DNA of 64,000 nucleotides from Trichococcus alkaliphilus (GCF_003008695.1 NZ_PXZT01000007.1:62001-126000), one strand, 5' to 3'. Counted from the first letter of the stretch, positions 35,436 to 46,485 are shown. The notes: generated by a model not told the origin, from the sequence alone. Numbers and translations: made by a program.

Positions 35436-36344
35436 TTACATAGCTTCTAATCGTTTGATTCGGTTTGCCGTTGAAGGGTGGGTCGAAAACAAGCCATCGC
35501 TTTCTGTTTCGCCCTCCTTCATCCGTTTGAAAGGATTCACAATATAGAGCGATGCGCTGGCAGCATTTGCTGCTTCCATCGGATCGCTTGTCGCTATTTT
35601 GCTTAAAGCGGATTTCAGTCCTTCCGGGTTGCGTGTGAACTCAATTGCACTCGCATCAGCCAGATACTCCCGGTTGCGGGAGAGTGCCAAGCGGATGATG
35701 GTGGCCACAAAGGGTGAAAGAACCAGGATCAGCAAGGAAAGGATCAGCAATATGATACCCGCCCCTCCGCTGTTATCGCTTCTGCGTCGGCGGCCGCCGC
35801 CACCCCAAAACATCATCCGGGTGCTGAACTGGGCCAAAAACGCAATCAACCCCGCGATCGCCAAAGCGACAGTGGATAAGCGGATGTCATAGTTTCGGAT
35901 ATGCGCAAATTCATGCGCCAAGACACCCGTCAGTTCTTCCCGGTTCAGTTTCTTAAGCAATCCCGTCGTCACGGCGACGGATGCCTTTTCCGGCGAATTT
36001 CCTGCCGCAAACGCATTTGGGCTTTCATCCTCGATGATGAAGATTCTCGGAAAAGGCAACCGTGTCACGATCGTCATTTCCTCGACGATATTCCAGAGCA
36101 TCGGGTATTGCGCCTTATCCGTTATTTCCTTGGCATTGTTCAGGCTCATGACCACTTGTGTGGATTGTGCCACCATAATGACGACGTAAGCCAATCCGAT
36201 GATCAAAGCAAGCGCAACACCGGACAAGGCGTTATCCCAATTCAAATAGCCGATGGCAGCCCCCAATGCCGCAAACAGGAGAAAAAACAGGAATACGATC
36301 AGCACGGTGCGCCGTTTATTCTGCTCAATTTGTTGATGGAGCAA
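35436..36344 (-). CDS. htpX: Membrane metalloprotease HtpX
   Basis: 302 residues, M48 family zinc protease in the cytoplasmic membrane. Two N-terminal helices (IVFLFFLLFAALGAAIGYL; ALALIIGLAYVVIMVA), the HEFAH zinc motif (about 142) with downstream EYLADASA supplying the third ligand, and two further helices in between. Function: membrane protein quality control. TTG start with GGTGAG upstream. lemA lies 36 bp before it, the common lemA-htpX pair. Confidence 0.93.
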   Translation of the reverse strand: MLHQQIEQNKRRTVLIVFLFFLLFAALGAAIGYLNWDNALSGVALALIIGLAYVVIMVAQSTQVVMSLNNAKEITDKAQYPMLWNIVEEMTIVTRLPFPRIFIIEDESPNAFAAGNSPEKASVAVTTGLLKKLNREELTGVLAHEFAHIRNYDIRLSTVALAIAGLIAFLAQFSTRMMFWGGGGRRRRSDNSGGAGIILLILSLLILVLSPFVATIIRLALSRNREYLADASAIEFTRNPEGLKSALSKIATSDPMEAANAASASLYIVNPFKRMKEGETESDGLFSTHPSTANRIKRLEAM

Positions 36345-36380
36345 AGGTACTCACCAACTTTCCATCAAAATCATATTTTC

Positions 36381-36938
36381 TCAGAACGATACTTTCGGTA
36401 CATTTTTTTCTTCTTCCGGAGTTGCCAAAACGACTTCCGGACGGAAACCATGGACATTTGCCACAATATTGCTCGGGAATGTCCCTAATTTGATGTTGTA
36501 TTGCGTAACGCTCGAATTGTACAATTGGCGCGCATAAGCAATCTTATTTTCCGTTGCGGACAATTCTTCCTGTAATGCCAAGAAGTTTTGGTTCGCCTTC
36601 AGATCGGGATACGCCTCAGCCAAAGCAAAAACGGTCCGCAATTGGCTCGACAGTTGATTGGACAGTTCCATCTTTTTGGCCGGATCCTCGGTTCCCATAT
36701 CCGAAATCATGTTCCGCAAATTGATGACCTTCGTCAAAGTTTCCTGCTCATGTTTCGCATAGCCTTTGACTGTCTCAACGATGTTCGGGATCAGATCGTT
36801 CCTGCGTTTCAACTGGACATCGATCTGGCTCCATGCTTCGGTTACCCACAATTTATTTTTCACAAGACTGTTATACAACGAGATCCATACTGCCCCGATG
36901 ATCGCTGCCACTACAATGATTCCTATTAACCAATCCAT
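36381..36938 (-). CDS. lemA: LemA family protein
   Basis: 185 residues. One N-terminal transmembrane helix (WLIGIIVVAAIIGAVWI) with a short outside end, then the helical LemA domain with the typical RRNDLIPNIVETVKGYA and NIKLGTFPSNIVA segments. ATG at 36938 is 11 bases after AGGAG; a GTG three codons earlier is too close. Function is unclear in the family; usually paired with HtpX, as here. Confidence 0.93.
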   Translation of the reverse strand: MDWLIGIIVVAAIIGAVWISLYNSLVKNKLWVTEAWSQIDVQLKRRNDLIPNIVETVKGYAKHEQETLTKVINLRNMISDMGTEDPAKKMELSNQLSSQLRTVFALAEAYPDLKANQNFLALQEELSATENKIAYARQLYNSSVTQYNIKLGTFPSNIVANVHGFRPEVVLATPEEEKNVPKVSF

Positions 36939-37120
36939 TTTGCTCACAGCTCCTTTTCTCTCTTGCCGACTTAACGGCTGACCTAGACAAATTTCCGTCT
37001 ACACCTTTCATTATAGAAGAGTATTTTCGTTTTGTAAAAAAATAGACTAACCATCTCCTCACCGAAAAGTGCTGGCGTATGTGATATCATGAAGGAAAGA
37101 AAATCAGATGAGGTGTCCGT

Positions 37121-37900
37121 ATGTATTTCATCCCGCAACAAACCAAAATAAATCTGCCTATCCTATTCAAAACCGACCCACTGTACAAAGACATCACCGC
37201 AGCCGAACTGCCTAGGGCCTATCTTGACCTGCTGGCGGAACAGAACGGCGGCTATCTGCTGTGCTCCCGCATCCCGACCACAGAACCGACCTCCGACGGC
37301 ATCGATTATGCAGCTGTCCATTCAATCCTCGGGCTTCACGACGATCCCAAGAACAGCCTGTATGCCCAACAAGACATTGCCTATACGGCGGGGCTGCCGG
37401 ATTATTTTGTGATTTTCAGCAGCAACGGCAACCAGCTCTTCGCCTTCGATTATTCAAAACTGTCCCCCTCCGGCGAACCGAGTATCAGGCACATCGATAT
37501 TGAAACGGACAATTGGCAGACTGTCGCTGCGGACTTCGCTCAATTCCTGCGCATCCTGACACCGGGACCGCTGACCGTTCCAGAGGAAATCCGGCTCACG
37601 CACACGGAAGGTGCGCACGCTTTTTTATTGGCCGACTCCATGGGTTTGCCGGGGCTGTTTTTACACTTCGAGGATGACCCTGACAAACAATGGTACCTCC
37701 AATGGATCGCTCATTTTTCCGTCCATCCCGATGCGGAATGCCGAAAAATCGCCTGCGAAGCGCTGGAAACGCAGATCCTCTACTTCAGGAATGAACTGCC
37801 GGATACAGTAACGGATGTGCTGGAGAACTTTCTGGCTGATCCGGATCCTGCGATCCAAGTGCTGGCCAGAACGCTGGAAAAAGAACTCGTGGATGAGTGA
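37121..37900 (+). CDS. SUKH (SMI1/KNR4-like) domain protein
   Basis: 259 residues. Residues about 1-150 resemble the SMI1/KNR4 SUKH fold (LPRAYLDLLAEQNGGYL, GLPDYFVIFSSNGNQLFAFD, DIETDNWQTVAADFAQFL). The C-terminal 70 residues look like two HEAT-type helix pairs (DAECRKIACEALETQIL; DPAIQVLARTLEKEL). SUKH proteins often act as immunity proteins against polymorphic toxins; no toxin gene is adjacent, so a housekeeping or orphan immunity role is open. GAGGTG before the ATG. Confidence 0.75.
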   Translation: MYFIPQQTKINLPILFKTDPLYKDITAAELPRAYLDLLAEQNGGYLLCSRIPTTEPTSDGIDYAAVHSILGLHDDPKNSLYAQQDIAYTAGLPDYFVIFSSNGNQLFAFDYSKLSPSGEPSIRHIDIETDNWQTVAADFAQFLRILTPGPLTVPEEIRLTHTEGAHAFLLADSMGLPGLFLHFEDDPDKQWYLQWIAHFSVHPDAECRKIACEALETQILYFRNELPDTVTDVLENFLADPDPAIQVLARTLEKELVDE

Positions 37901-37940
37901 ATGCGTGCGAGTGTACGCGGACAGTGCGCACTCGTTTCGC

Positions 37941-38138
37941 TCGCCGAAGAAGGGCTCGCAGAATCGGCGCCAGCTCCGATGAGGAATCGCTCGCCGGAGG
38001 AGGTGCCGCGAAAATGCCGTCACTTCCGACAGGGAAGGGCTCGTCGGAGCAGGACCCGAAAAATCAGTCGGAACTCCGGCGAAGCCTCTGTTCACCGGAG
38101 GAGCGGTGTACCTCCGGTGAAGCGGTCATTCATCGGAG
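37941..38138. repeat. GC-rich CTCCGRYGA repeat cluster A
   Basis: The nonamer CTCCGRYGA and its complement TCRYCGGAG recur at 37974, 37991, 38041, 38074, 38092, 38112 and 38130, plus weaker copies at 37941 and 38023, in mixed orientation so neighbouring copies can pair as hairpins. GC content is clearly above the neighbouring genes. An open frame crosses the region but only because stops are rare in this composition. Confidence 0.7.
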
Positions 38139-38161
38139 ACAGGAACCTCATAACAACAGCT

Positions 38162-38202
38162 AAAAGCAGAGGAGTGCCGCAACGCGGCACTCCTCTGCTT
38201 TT
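38162..38202. terminator. Bidirectional terminator
   Basis: Perfect GCAGAGGAGTGCCGC/GCGGCACTCCTCTGC stem with three-base loop and A/T flanks; ends the leftward DUF1801-OmdA gene. Confidence 0.9.
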
Positions 38203-38206
38203 GTCG

Positions 38207-39340
38207 TTACCCTTGTTCCTTCAGCCACTGTTGGTACAGGTTCTTCGTCTTGTGGCCTTTGCCGAGGATGTCGAGCATCTCCGTTCTGCGTTTTGCTTGC
38301 GTAGCGGCTTGTTTGGCGCTGTAGATGTAGCGGGCCCAATCCCGCTGGTAGCCCGGCGTCAGTTCCGCATACAGCTTCGCGGCATCCGGATGCTCTGCCT
38401 CCAGATATCCCTTCACATCCGGGATGAATTTTTCATAGTCGGCCACATTGCTGCTGTTCGCTTTCGTTGGTTTTCCTTTTCCTTTGACATCATTTTTCAG
38501 ACCGACGAGCGTGAATGTGTCATCCAACTTGACCATCCGCGCAAATTTCAGAGTGCTGTCGCCGACATAGCCGTTGCCGTCTTCCACGCCCAGACTCGGA
38601 AAGATGGCATCGCGATGCACCGATGTTTCATAGGTCTTGTTCCCGATTTTTGGATAAGCGATGTAAAGATAACCTTCCGGATTCAGGCGCTCCGCTTTGA
38701 TCGTATCCCAGACGCGTTCATTCAGTTCCTCCAGCGTCAAGACATAGGAAAAAATCAGATCGTATTTCCCGGAATCCAAATCCGTATCATAGGAATCCAA
38801 GTCCGCAAAATCGTCAGACATGGCACGCTCTTTCCTCAGAACGGCACGCTTTTGGAATTTTTCGAATCCCAGCCGCTTAGTGAGGGAAGTCGAAGACGGG
38901 AGCGGTTTTCCAGCGACTTGTTCCCCATAAAGTTGGTGCGCATGAGCGATGTCTTCCCGGATCATCTCCTCCAGCACAGCTGTATCGATATCGGAAAGCT
39001 TATTGACGTACACGCAACCCTTTCCGATTTTGTGTTTGCCGAGCTTCGCAAGCAGTTCTTCCCGTTTTCCATCCGGCAGCATAAAATAAAACGTCAGCGC
39101 CGTTTTGCGGGGCGAAAAAGCAGCCAACGGAGCATCGCCTTCATGGCCGCTCGCGTACCGGTAATGATATTTCCCGAATCCGATGATGCTCGGCCCCCAC
39201 ATTTTGGCTTCCTCTCCGGTCACTTCCGCAAACAACGACAACAGCGCGTAAGCATCCTCTTTCTTTTGCGGCTGCTGGATTTCCTCGATGAACTCCTGCA
39301 CAGACACTTCAGTAGGCTTGGTTTTAGGTTCGTATGCCAT
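38207..39340 (-). CDS. DUF1801-OmdA/YdeI multidomain fusion
   Basis: 377 residues in three parts. About 1-125 is a DUF1801 (frataxin-like) domain (MWGPSIIGFGKYHYRYASG, GKGCVYVNKLSDID). About 165-300 looks like a second globular domain of the DUF3052/methyltransferase-substrate type (YDLIFSYVLTLEELNERVWD; LNPEGYLYIAYPKIGN), a tentative match. About 305-377 is the YdeI/OmpD-associated domain (TPGYQRDWARYIYSAKQAAT, KRRTEMLDILGKG). DUF1801 and OmdA domains occur together in other bacteria; the middle insert is less usual. Repeat clusters A and B flank the gene on both sides. Confidence 0.75.
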   Translation of the reverse strand: MAYEPKTKPTEVSVQEFIEEIQQPQKKEDAYALLSLFAEVTGEEAKMWGPSIIGFGKYHYRYASGHEGDAPLAAFSPRKTALTFYFMLPDGKREELLAKLGKHKIGKGCVYVNKLSDIDTAVLEEMIREDIAHAHQLYGEQVAGKPLPSSTSLTKRLGFEKFQKRAVLRKERAMSDDFADLDSYDTDLDSGKYDLIFSYVLTLEELNERVWDTIKAERLNPEGYLYIAYPKIGNKTYETSVHRDAIFPSLGVEDGNGYVGDSTLKFARMVKLDDTFTLVGLKNDVKGKGKPTKANSSNVADYEKFIPDVKGYLEAEHPDAAKLYAELTPGYQRDWARYIYSAKQAATQAKRRTEMLDILGKGHKTKNLYQQWLKEQG

Positions 39341-39426
39341 CTTCGCTTCTCCTCTCGTTCCTTCTTAAAGCTATCATAGCAAACCAATAGACCACCCGCA
39401 AAATCCAAGCCTCGACGACAGCCGGT

Positions 39427-39574
39427 TCACCGGAAATATACCGCTTCTCCGGCGAACACAGGCTTCGCAGGAGTTCGTCCCACATTTTCTCCTTTACCTC
39501 CGACGGGGCCGTGCTCATCGGAGCTGCGCCCATCAAATTACCGGCGTACTCCGGGGAGCGGGCCCTCCCCGGAG
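39427..39574. repeat. GC-rich CTCCGRYGA repeat cluster B
   Basis: Copies of the same nonamer family: TCACCGGAA (39427), CTCCGGCGA (39447), CTCCGACGG (39498), TCATCGGAG (39515), CTCCGGGGA (39549), TCCCCGGAG (39566). The last two form an inverted pair. Located between the fusion gene and rpmE2, where no gene is seen. Confidence 0.65.
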
Positions 39575-39607
39575 CTGACGCACGTACCCAGAAAATACCG
39601 GTAGAAA

Positions 39608-39643
39608 CAAAAAAAGAGCCCTCCCGAAACCGGGAAAGCCCTC
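39608..39643 (-). terminator. Terminator of rpmE2
   Basis: GAGGGCTTTCCCGG and CGGGAGGGCTC arms followed by TTTTTTT on the minus strand. Confidence 0.8.
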
Positions 39644-39650
39644 ACGAAGA

Positions 39651-39914
39651 TTATGCTTCTTCTTCGTTGTTTTTGAAACCATATTTTTTGTTGAAGCGGT
39701 CCACACGGCCATCGGCTTGCGTGAATTTTTGACGTCCTGTATAGAATGGGTGTGAATCTGAAGAAATTTCTACACGGATCATTGGGTAAGTGTTGCCATC
39801 TTCCCATTCAACTTTTTCGCTTGAACCTTTTGTTGAACCTGATAAAAATTTGAATCCTGTAGTTGTATCCATGAACACAACTGTTTGGTAATTTGGATGG
39901 ATTTCTTGTTTCAT
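39651..39914 (-). CDS. rpmE2: 50S ribosomal protein L31 type B
   Basis: 87 residues. The long, cysteine-free type B form ([40 protein letters not shown]), which does not bind zinc. GGAGCGAAAGAGAC before the ATG gives the site. The roughly 130-nt leader on the minus strand contains a CTGG...CCAG hairpin and may hold an L31-type autoregulatory structure; this is inference. rho lies upstream in the same direction, recalling the rho-rpmE order of Bacillus. Confidence 0.95.
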   Translation of the reverse strand: MKQEIHPNYQTVVFMDTTTGFKFLSGSTKGSSEKVEWEDGNTYPMIRVEISSDSHPFYTGRQKFTQADGRVDRFNKKYGFKNNEEEA

Positions 39915-40052
39915 GTCTCTTTCGCTCCTTTTTGCCCTGGATTATTTACTAAGCCAGAGTTGTCTTTTTGTAATAAAAGGCCTACCGCAGGGTAATCCTT
40001 TTTAACGTTAAAAGGATACCACGCAAACAGCAAGAATGCAACGACAAATTTA

Positions 40053-40098
40053 AAAAACACGTTTTCCCCATCCAAGCAGCAGTGAGGAAAACGTGTTT
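40053..40098 (-). terminator. Terminator of the thioredoxin-like gene
   Basis: AACACGTTTTCC and GGGAAAACGTGTT arms with TTTTTT on the minus strand. Confidence 0.85.
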
Positions 40099-40101
40099 GC
40101 T

Positions 40102-40467
40102 TTATTTGTCGAGAATGGCTGCAATCTCTTCTTCGGAAAGGCTGCTGTCGGCATTCAGGTTCGTGAATTGGCCCGGACCATCGATCCTCACAAGAGCAGG
40201 CACCGTACGGACGCCCATTCTGTCGCGCAGACTTTGGATCGCCGGGTCTGTCGGCGTGTTCAGGCTGTCCAGATAATGGATCGTCAGGTTCTTTTCTTTG
40301 CGGACTTTGTCTAATTTAGGGACAAATTTCCGGCAATACGGGCAAACGGCTTTCCCGAGATAAACGACCGCTTTTTCGCCGGCAGCCAATTTTTCTTCAA
40401 ACTCTTCAGCCGTGATTTTTATGAATTCTTTTGTGTCTTCTTCGTAATTTCCTTTATTGAAAAGCAT
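40102..40467 (-). CDS. Thioredoxin-fold protein (PedC/BrcD-like)
   Basis: 121 residues. Thioredoxin fold with redox motif AVCPYCRKF (CPYC) near residue 42 and the cis-Pro loop VRTVPALVRI. No signal peptide, so cytosolic. It resembles small thioredoxin-like proteins often labelled bacteriocin transport accessory (PedC/BrcD), a name that does not prove a bacteriocin link; none is nearby. ATG at 40467 has GGAGG seven bases upstream. Confidence 0.8.
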   Translation of the reverse strand: MLFNKGNYEEDTKEFIKITAEEFEEKLAAGEKAVVYLGKAVCPYCRKFVPKLDKVRKEKNLTIHYLDSLNTPTDPAIQSLRDRMGVRTVPALVRIDGPGQFTNLNADSSLSEEEIAAILDK

Positions 40468-40562
40468 TTGAAAACCTCCAGTTTTGCGTTTTGATAGTCC
40501 CACTATACCGGTAAGCTGCAAAAAATGCTCATGATTTGCTCACACGCCTTCCGGCACGTTTT

Positions 40563-41822
40563 CTATTTCATCAATGCAATCCGGGTCAGCAAAGCTTCAT
40601 TGTTTTCGGTCGTGTTCATCTGTTTCAGGAAGCTCTCGGTGTATTCCAAAGCATCTCCGCGCATACCACGGCGGACTTTGTAGATACTCTCCATCGTTTT
40701 CGCATCCAGCAGGAGGTCTTCTCTGCGGGTGCCCGATTTTTTGATATCGATGGCTGGGAAAATGCGTCGTTCCGCCAATTCACGGGAAAGCACAAGCTCC
40801 ATGTTCCCTGTTCCTTTGAATTCTTCATAGATGACTTCATCCATCCGGCTGCCGGTGTCGACAAGCGCGGTTGCGATGATCGTCAGACTGCCGCCATCCT
40901 CGATATTCCGGGCTGCACCAAAGAAACGTTTCGGGCGATAAAAGGCTGCCGGATCGATCCCTCCGCTTAACGTACGGCCGCTTGGCGGAATAACCAAGTT
41001 ATAGGCACGCGCCAAACGCGTCAGGCTATCCATCAAGATGACCACATCACGTTTGTCTTCGACAAGGCGCATGGCTCTTTCCAGGACGAGTTCCGCCACC
41101 CGGACATGATTTGCCGGTTGCTGGTCGAAAGTCGAGGAGACGACATCGCCCTTGACACTGCGCTCGATATCCGTCACTTCTTCCGGACGCTCATCGATGA
41201 GCAGCATGATCAATTCGACATCGGGATGATTGGTGGTGATGCCGTTCGCGATTTCTTTCAGCAAAGTCGTTTTCCCTGCTTTAGGAGGCGCAACGATCAT
41301 CCCACGTTGACCGAAGCCGATGGGCGAGAACAAATCGACCATCCTAGCGGTTACGTTTGTCCGTGTGTTTTCCAACTTCATCTGATGGTTTGGGTAAATG
41401 GGCGTCAATCCTGGGAAGTGCGAGCGCTCTTTGGCTTGATCAGGCCGTTTTCCGTTCACCGTGCTGACTTGCATCAGGCCGTAATAACGTTCGGACGCTT
41501 TCGGAGGTCTGGCCTTTCCGGCTACTTTGTCCCCATTGCGGAGATCGAAGCGTCTGATTTGCGACGTCGATATGTAAATGTCTTCTTGGCTCGGCGAATA
41601 GTTGATTGGCCTTAAAAAACCGAATCCTTCCTGAGCAACGATATCTAAAATGCCCTCGGTCATGAAGAATCCCTGTTTCTCCTCTTGGGCACGGATGACC
41701 GCCAAGGACAACTCTTTTTTGTTCATTTGGCTGTAGTAGGGGATCTTCAGTTCTCTGGCATAAGTGTATATTTCTTTCAGCGTCTTACTTTCCAACTCGT
41801 GCAAGGTAAGCATATCTTCCAA
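40563..41822 (-). CDS. rho: Transcription termination factor Rho
   Basis: About 419 residues. Rho N-terminal helical domain, RNA-binding cold-shock-like domain ([36 protein letters not shown]), then the hexameric ATPase: Walker [24 protein letters not shown], and Q/R-loop residues near [20 protein letters not shown] at 41822 is favoured by AGGTGG at good spacing and by the length of family N-termini; ATG at 41813 is the alternative. Follows murZ in the same direction. Confidence 0.95.
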   Translation of the reverse strand: MEDMLTLHELESKTLKEIYTYARELKIPYYSQMNKKELSLAVIRAQEEKQGFFMTEGILDIVAQEGFGFLRPINYSPSQEDIYISTSQIRRFDLRNGDKVAGKARPPKASERYYGLMQVSTVNGKRPDQAKERSHFPGLTPIYPNHQMKLENTRTNVTARMVDLFSPIGFGQRGMIVAPPKAGKTTLLKEIANGITTNHPDVELIMLLIDERPEEVTDIERSVKGDVVSSTFDQQPANHVRVAELVLERAMRLVEDKRDVVILMDSLTRLARAYNLVIPPSGRTLSGGIDPAAFYRPKRFFGAARNIEDGGSLTIIATALVDTGSRMDEVIYEEFKGTGNMELVLSRELAERRIFPAIDIKKSGTRREDLLLDAKTMESIYKVRRGMRGDALEYTESFLKQMNTTENNEALLTRIALMK

Positions 41823-41891
41823 ACAGCTCCACCTTCCTCTCTTATCATTCTTATGATGCTTGTTTCTGGCAAAGGCAATATACAAAATATT

Positions 41892-41930
41892 CAAAACACC
41901 TCCAAAGTCGTTTGCTGCTTTGAAGGTGCT
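41892..41930 (-). terminator. Terminator of murZ
   Basis: AGCACCTtCAAAG and CTTTGgAGGTG arms followed by TTTTG on the minus strand, upstream of rho. Confidence 0.7.
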
Positions 41931-41957
41931 CCTTATTATCATGTTGCGCGAAGAAGT

Positions 41958-43229
41958 TTATTCTTCGTCTTCAATCATTTTGATGTCTGCGCCCAAAGCG
42001 GTCAGTTTTTCGACGATATGATCATACCCGCGCAGGATGTTCTCGATTCCAGAAATTGTGGTTGTGCCTTCCGCCATCAATCCGGCGATGACCAGACACG
42101 CTCCAGCACGCAGATCGCTGGCTGTAACTTCCGCACCTGTCAATTTGTTGGGACCTTGCATGAAGATCATGTCACTTTCAACCTTGGCCTTCGCACCCAT
42201 CCTGCGGAGCTCCGGGATATGGTTGACGCGCTTCGGATAGATTGTGTCGACGATGGTGCCCTCACCGCTCGCTTTCAACAAGAGCGGAGTCAGTGGTTGC
42301 TGCAAGTCTGTCGCAAAACCAGGGTAAGGCAACGTCTTGATGTGGACCATCTTCAGGTTATCGGATTTTTTGACCAGGATGCTGTCCTCACCGATTTCCA
42401 TCTCTACGCCCATTTCTTCCATTTTTGCGATTAGGCTTTCGATATGCTCGACGATCACATTTTTCACCAACACACGCTCCCCCATCGCTGCGGCAGCGGC
42501 CAGATATGTCCCTGCTTCGATGCGGTCAGGTATTACGGTGTGTCTGCAGCCATGTAAGCTTTCCACGCCTTCGATCCGGATGATGTCCGTCCCGGCTCCG
42601 CGGATTTTCGCGCCCATGTTGTTCAATAAGATACAGACATCAATGATTTCCGGCTCTTTGGCCACATTCTCGATGATTGTTTTGCCTTTAGCTTTGACCG
42701 CAGCCAAGATGATGTTGATCGTCGCTCCGATCGAAACCACATCAAGATAGATGCGATCGCCTTTCAAACCTTCTTCCGGCGTAGTCAGATAGATGGCGCC
42801 CATTTCATTGCGCACCGTCGCGCCCAACGCCTCGAAACCTTTGATATGCTGATCGATCGGTCTTGGGCCCAAGAAACAGCCTCCAGGCATACCGATGACG
42901 CCTTCACCAAATTTTGAAAGGATGGCTCCCATGAAATAATACGAAGCACGCAAGCTTTTGATTTTTCCGGTAGGCATCGGAATGGAAATCATGTTGGTCG
43001 GATCGATCGTGATGATGCCCTCATCCTCATCAAAAGACACTTCGACGTTGAAGTCCTCAAGGATATCAATAAGGGAGTGCACATCCTGAATGTTGGGGAT
43101 GCCTTCCAAGATGACTGGGGAGTCCGCCAAAATGGCAGCCGGGATCAGCGCAACCGTACTGTTTTTCGCTCCGCTGATGGTGATTTCACCATTCAACGGT
43201 TTATTCCCCTCTATAACTAATTTTTTCAT
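41958..43229 (-). CDS. murZ: UDP-N-acetylglucosamine 1-carboxyvinyltransferase (MurA2/MurZ)
   Basis: 423 residues. First committed step of peptidoglycan synthesis, transferring enolpyruvate from PEP to UDP-GlcNAc. [17 protein letters not shown] and the active-site loop [13 protein letters not shown] with Cys118, the fosfomycin target. Position between rho and fba matches the murAB/murZ locus of Bacillus rather than the atp-linked murAA, hence the symbol. Confidence 0.93.
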   Translation of the reverse strand: MKKLVIEGNKPLNGEITISGAKNSTVALIPAAILADSPVILEGIPNIQDVHSLIDILEDFNVEVSFDEDEGIITIDPTNMISIPMPTGKIKSLRASYYFMGAILSKFGEGVIGMPGGCFLGPRPIDQHIKGFEALGATVRNEMGAIYLTTPEEGLKGDRIYLDVVSIGATINIILAAVKAKGKTIIENVAKEPEIIDVCILLNNMGAKIRGAGTDIIRIEGVESLHGCRHTVIPDRIEAGTYLAAAAAMGERVLVKNVIVEHIESLIAKMEEMGVEMEIGEDSILVKKSDNLKMVHIKTLPYPGFATDLQQPLTPLLLKASGEGTIVDTIYPKRVNHIPELRRMGAKAKVESDMIFMQGPNKLTGAEVTASDLRAGACLVIAGLMAEGTTTISGIENILRGYDHIVEKLTALGADIKMIEDEE

Positions 43230-43602
43230 AAAAAAGCCTCACTTCATGTGTAGTTGCCGAACGACAAATCGTCCGGAAATAAATGGAATCGCTCGCACGA
43301 ATTGCCCGTAACGGGAAAAACGGCGCAACGATACCGAAATACCATTATTTTTAGTTTTATTCGATTGTTGGTTGATCATTTACAATTCTAACAAAAATAC
43401 AGGGTCCATTACTAGTTTTTTTATGCAATCGTCTGCTTTCCGCTATATTTCTCAATTTGATACGGTCGAACAGCGTAAAAAAGGTGTCTATCACGCTTCA
43501 ACTGAAGACAACTGCCCTACCTTATGATGTAATGTTAACACAAACTCAGAAATATATGGAAAATGAGGCGCCGATGCAAGAACGTTCGGGAAAAAATAAG
43601 AA
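43230..43602. other. Intergenic region upstream of murZ
   Basis: About 370 bp, AT-rich, without a gene I trust. It must hold the murZ promoter; no -35/-10 pair stands out, and I see no repeats. Confidence 0.4.
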
Positions 43603-43640
43603 CAAAAAAGGAGATCCGGAACATAGGCCCCAGACCTCCT
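43603..43640 (-). terminator. Terminator of fba
   Basis: GGAGgTCtGG and CCgGAtCTCC arms with TTTTTTG on the minus strand. Confidence 0.75.
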
Positions 43641-43659
43641 CGAAGATCGTTTGATTAAA

Positions 43660-44517
43660 TTAAGCTTTGTTGCTTGAACCGAAAACTTGCATTCTTTCTT
43701 TAACGACAGCAACGATTGCTTCTTTACCAGGTCCGATAACTTTACGAGGATCGTAAACGTTAGCGTCTGTAGCTAATTTTTCTCTTACAGCAGCTGTAAA
43801 GACTTGTTGGCATTCAGTGTTCACGTTGATTTTTGAATGTCCGAACTCGATAGCTTTTTTGACTTGGTGTTCTGGAATTCCTGAACCACCGTGCAATACT
43901 AATGGTTTGTGAGTCAATTCAGAAATTTCTTTCATTTCGTCGAAACCAAGTACAGGTTCGCCAGAGTAAGGTCCGTGTACAGAACCTAATGCAGCAGCCA
44001 ATGCATCGATGTCTGTTTCAGTAGTCAAACGTAAGCATTCAGCTGGATCAGCGTATTGGATTCCGCCAGTGATTCCATCTTCAGTTCCGCCGACAGTTCC
44101 GATTTCAGCTTCTACAGAAGCGCCTTTAGAATGTGCGTACTCAACTACTAATTTAGTTTGAGCAATGTTTTCATCGATAGGGTAATGTGATTTGTCGATC
44201 ATTACAGACGAGTAACCAGCATCGATAGCGGATTTGCAGCTTTCAAAGCTTGTACCGTGGTCAAGATGCAATGCTACAGGAACAGTGATGTCCATAGTTT
44301 CTAGTAAAGCATTAGTCATAGCTGCAACAACTAAATGTCCGCCCATGTATTTTGCTGCGCCTTCAGAAACACCCAAAATAACTGGAGATTTTTCTTCTTG
44401 TGCGGCTTGCAATACAGCTTGCGTCCACTCAAGGTTGTTGATGTTGAATTGTCCTACGGCATACTTTCCTTCTAACGCTTTGTTTAACATATCTGTCATA
44501 CTTACTAAACGACTCAT
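43660..44517 (-). CDS. fba: Class II fructose-bisphosphate aldolase
   Basis: 285 residues, zinc-dependent glycolytic aldolase. Metal and substrate motifs: [48 protein letters not shown] and [11 protein letters not shown] at 44517 has AAGGAGG upstream and matches the FbaA N-terminus. The region is visibly richer in preferred A/T-ending codons than its neighbours, as expected of a highly expressed gene. Confidence 0.96.
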   Translation of the reverse strand: MSRLVSMTDMLNKALEGKYAVGQFNINNLEWTQAVLQAAQEEKSPVILGVSEGAAKYMGGHLVVAAMTNALLETMDITVPVALHLDHGTSFESCKSAIDAGYSSVMIDKSHYPIDENIAQTKLVVEYAHSKGASVEAEIGTVGGTEDGITGGIQYADPAECLRLTTETDIDALAAALGSVHGPYSGEPVLGFDEMKEISELTHKPLVLHGGSGIPEHQVKKAIEFGHSKINVNTECQQVFTAAVREKLATDANVYDPRKVIGPGKEAIVAVVKERMQVFGSSNKA

Positions 44518-44660
44518 TCTTGTTGCCTCCTTGGAATCCATTGGTCTATATTTCTTACAACACACCTATTTTAGCAGAAAATGAAAATATTTACTACCTT
44601 TTCAGTCAAACCTGCTCATTAAAATACAATATCAGTCAAATCGGGAGAGGAATGTCCCGC

Positions 44661-46304
<1,644 letters not shown>

Positions 46305-46337
46305 TTATGTCCGAAGGATTCTCCAACGCTGCAATAA

Positions 46338-46374
46338 ACAAAATAAAGCTCCCTGTTCTTAAGAACAGGGAGCC
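46338..46374 (-). promoter_or_regulatory. pyrG leader attenuator (CTP-sensing terminator)
   Basis: GCTCCCTGTTCTT/AAGAACAGGGAGC stem followed by a T-rich tail on the minus strand. The 5' arm contains the C/U-rich CUCCCU that poly(G) added at the transcript's 5' end could pair with, preventing termination when CTP is low, as established for Bacillus pyrG. Confidence 0.8.
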
Positions 46375-46422
46375 GTAAAAATTCAACGTATACTTTCCAA
46401 AAAGAAATACTTTTTGGGAGCC

Positions 46423-46459
46423 CAATGAAGATGATACCTCCAATTACATAAGGTGTCAA
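46423..46459 (-). promoter_or_regulatory. pyrG promoter and slippage-type start
   Basis: Minus-strand TTGACA (46454-46459), 17 bp, TATCAT (46431-46436), then seven bases to GGGCTCCC, with the expected start at 46423. The initial GGGC is the hallmark of CTP-dependent reiterative G addition. Confidence 0.8.
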
Positions 46460-46485
46460 GAAAGAATTGGAGACCGGGGGAATGA

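Noticed and set aside
37941-38138. Repeat clusters as a CRISPR array or transposon ends
   Set aside because: Units are nine bases, irregularly spaced and in mixed orientation; no cas genes, no transposase, no target duplications seen.
37901-39379. Plus-strand open frame of 492 codons
   Set aside because: It runs through repeat cluster A, a terminator hairpin and antisense to the well-supported DUF1801-OmdA gene; no ribosome binding site and no protein-like pattern.
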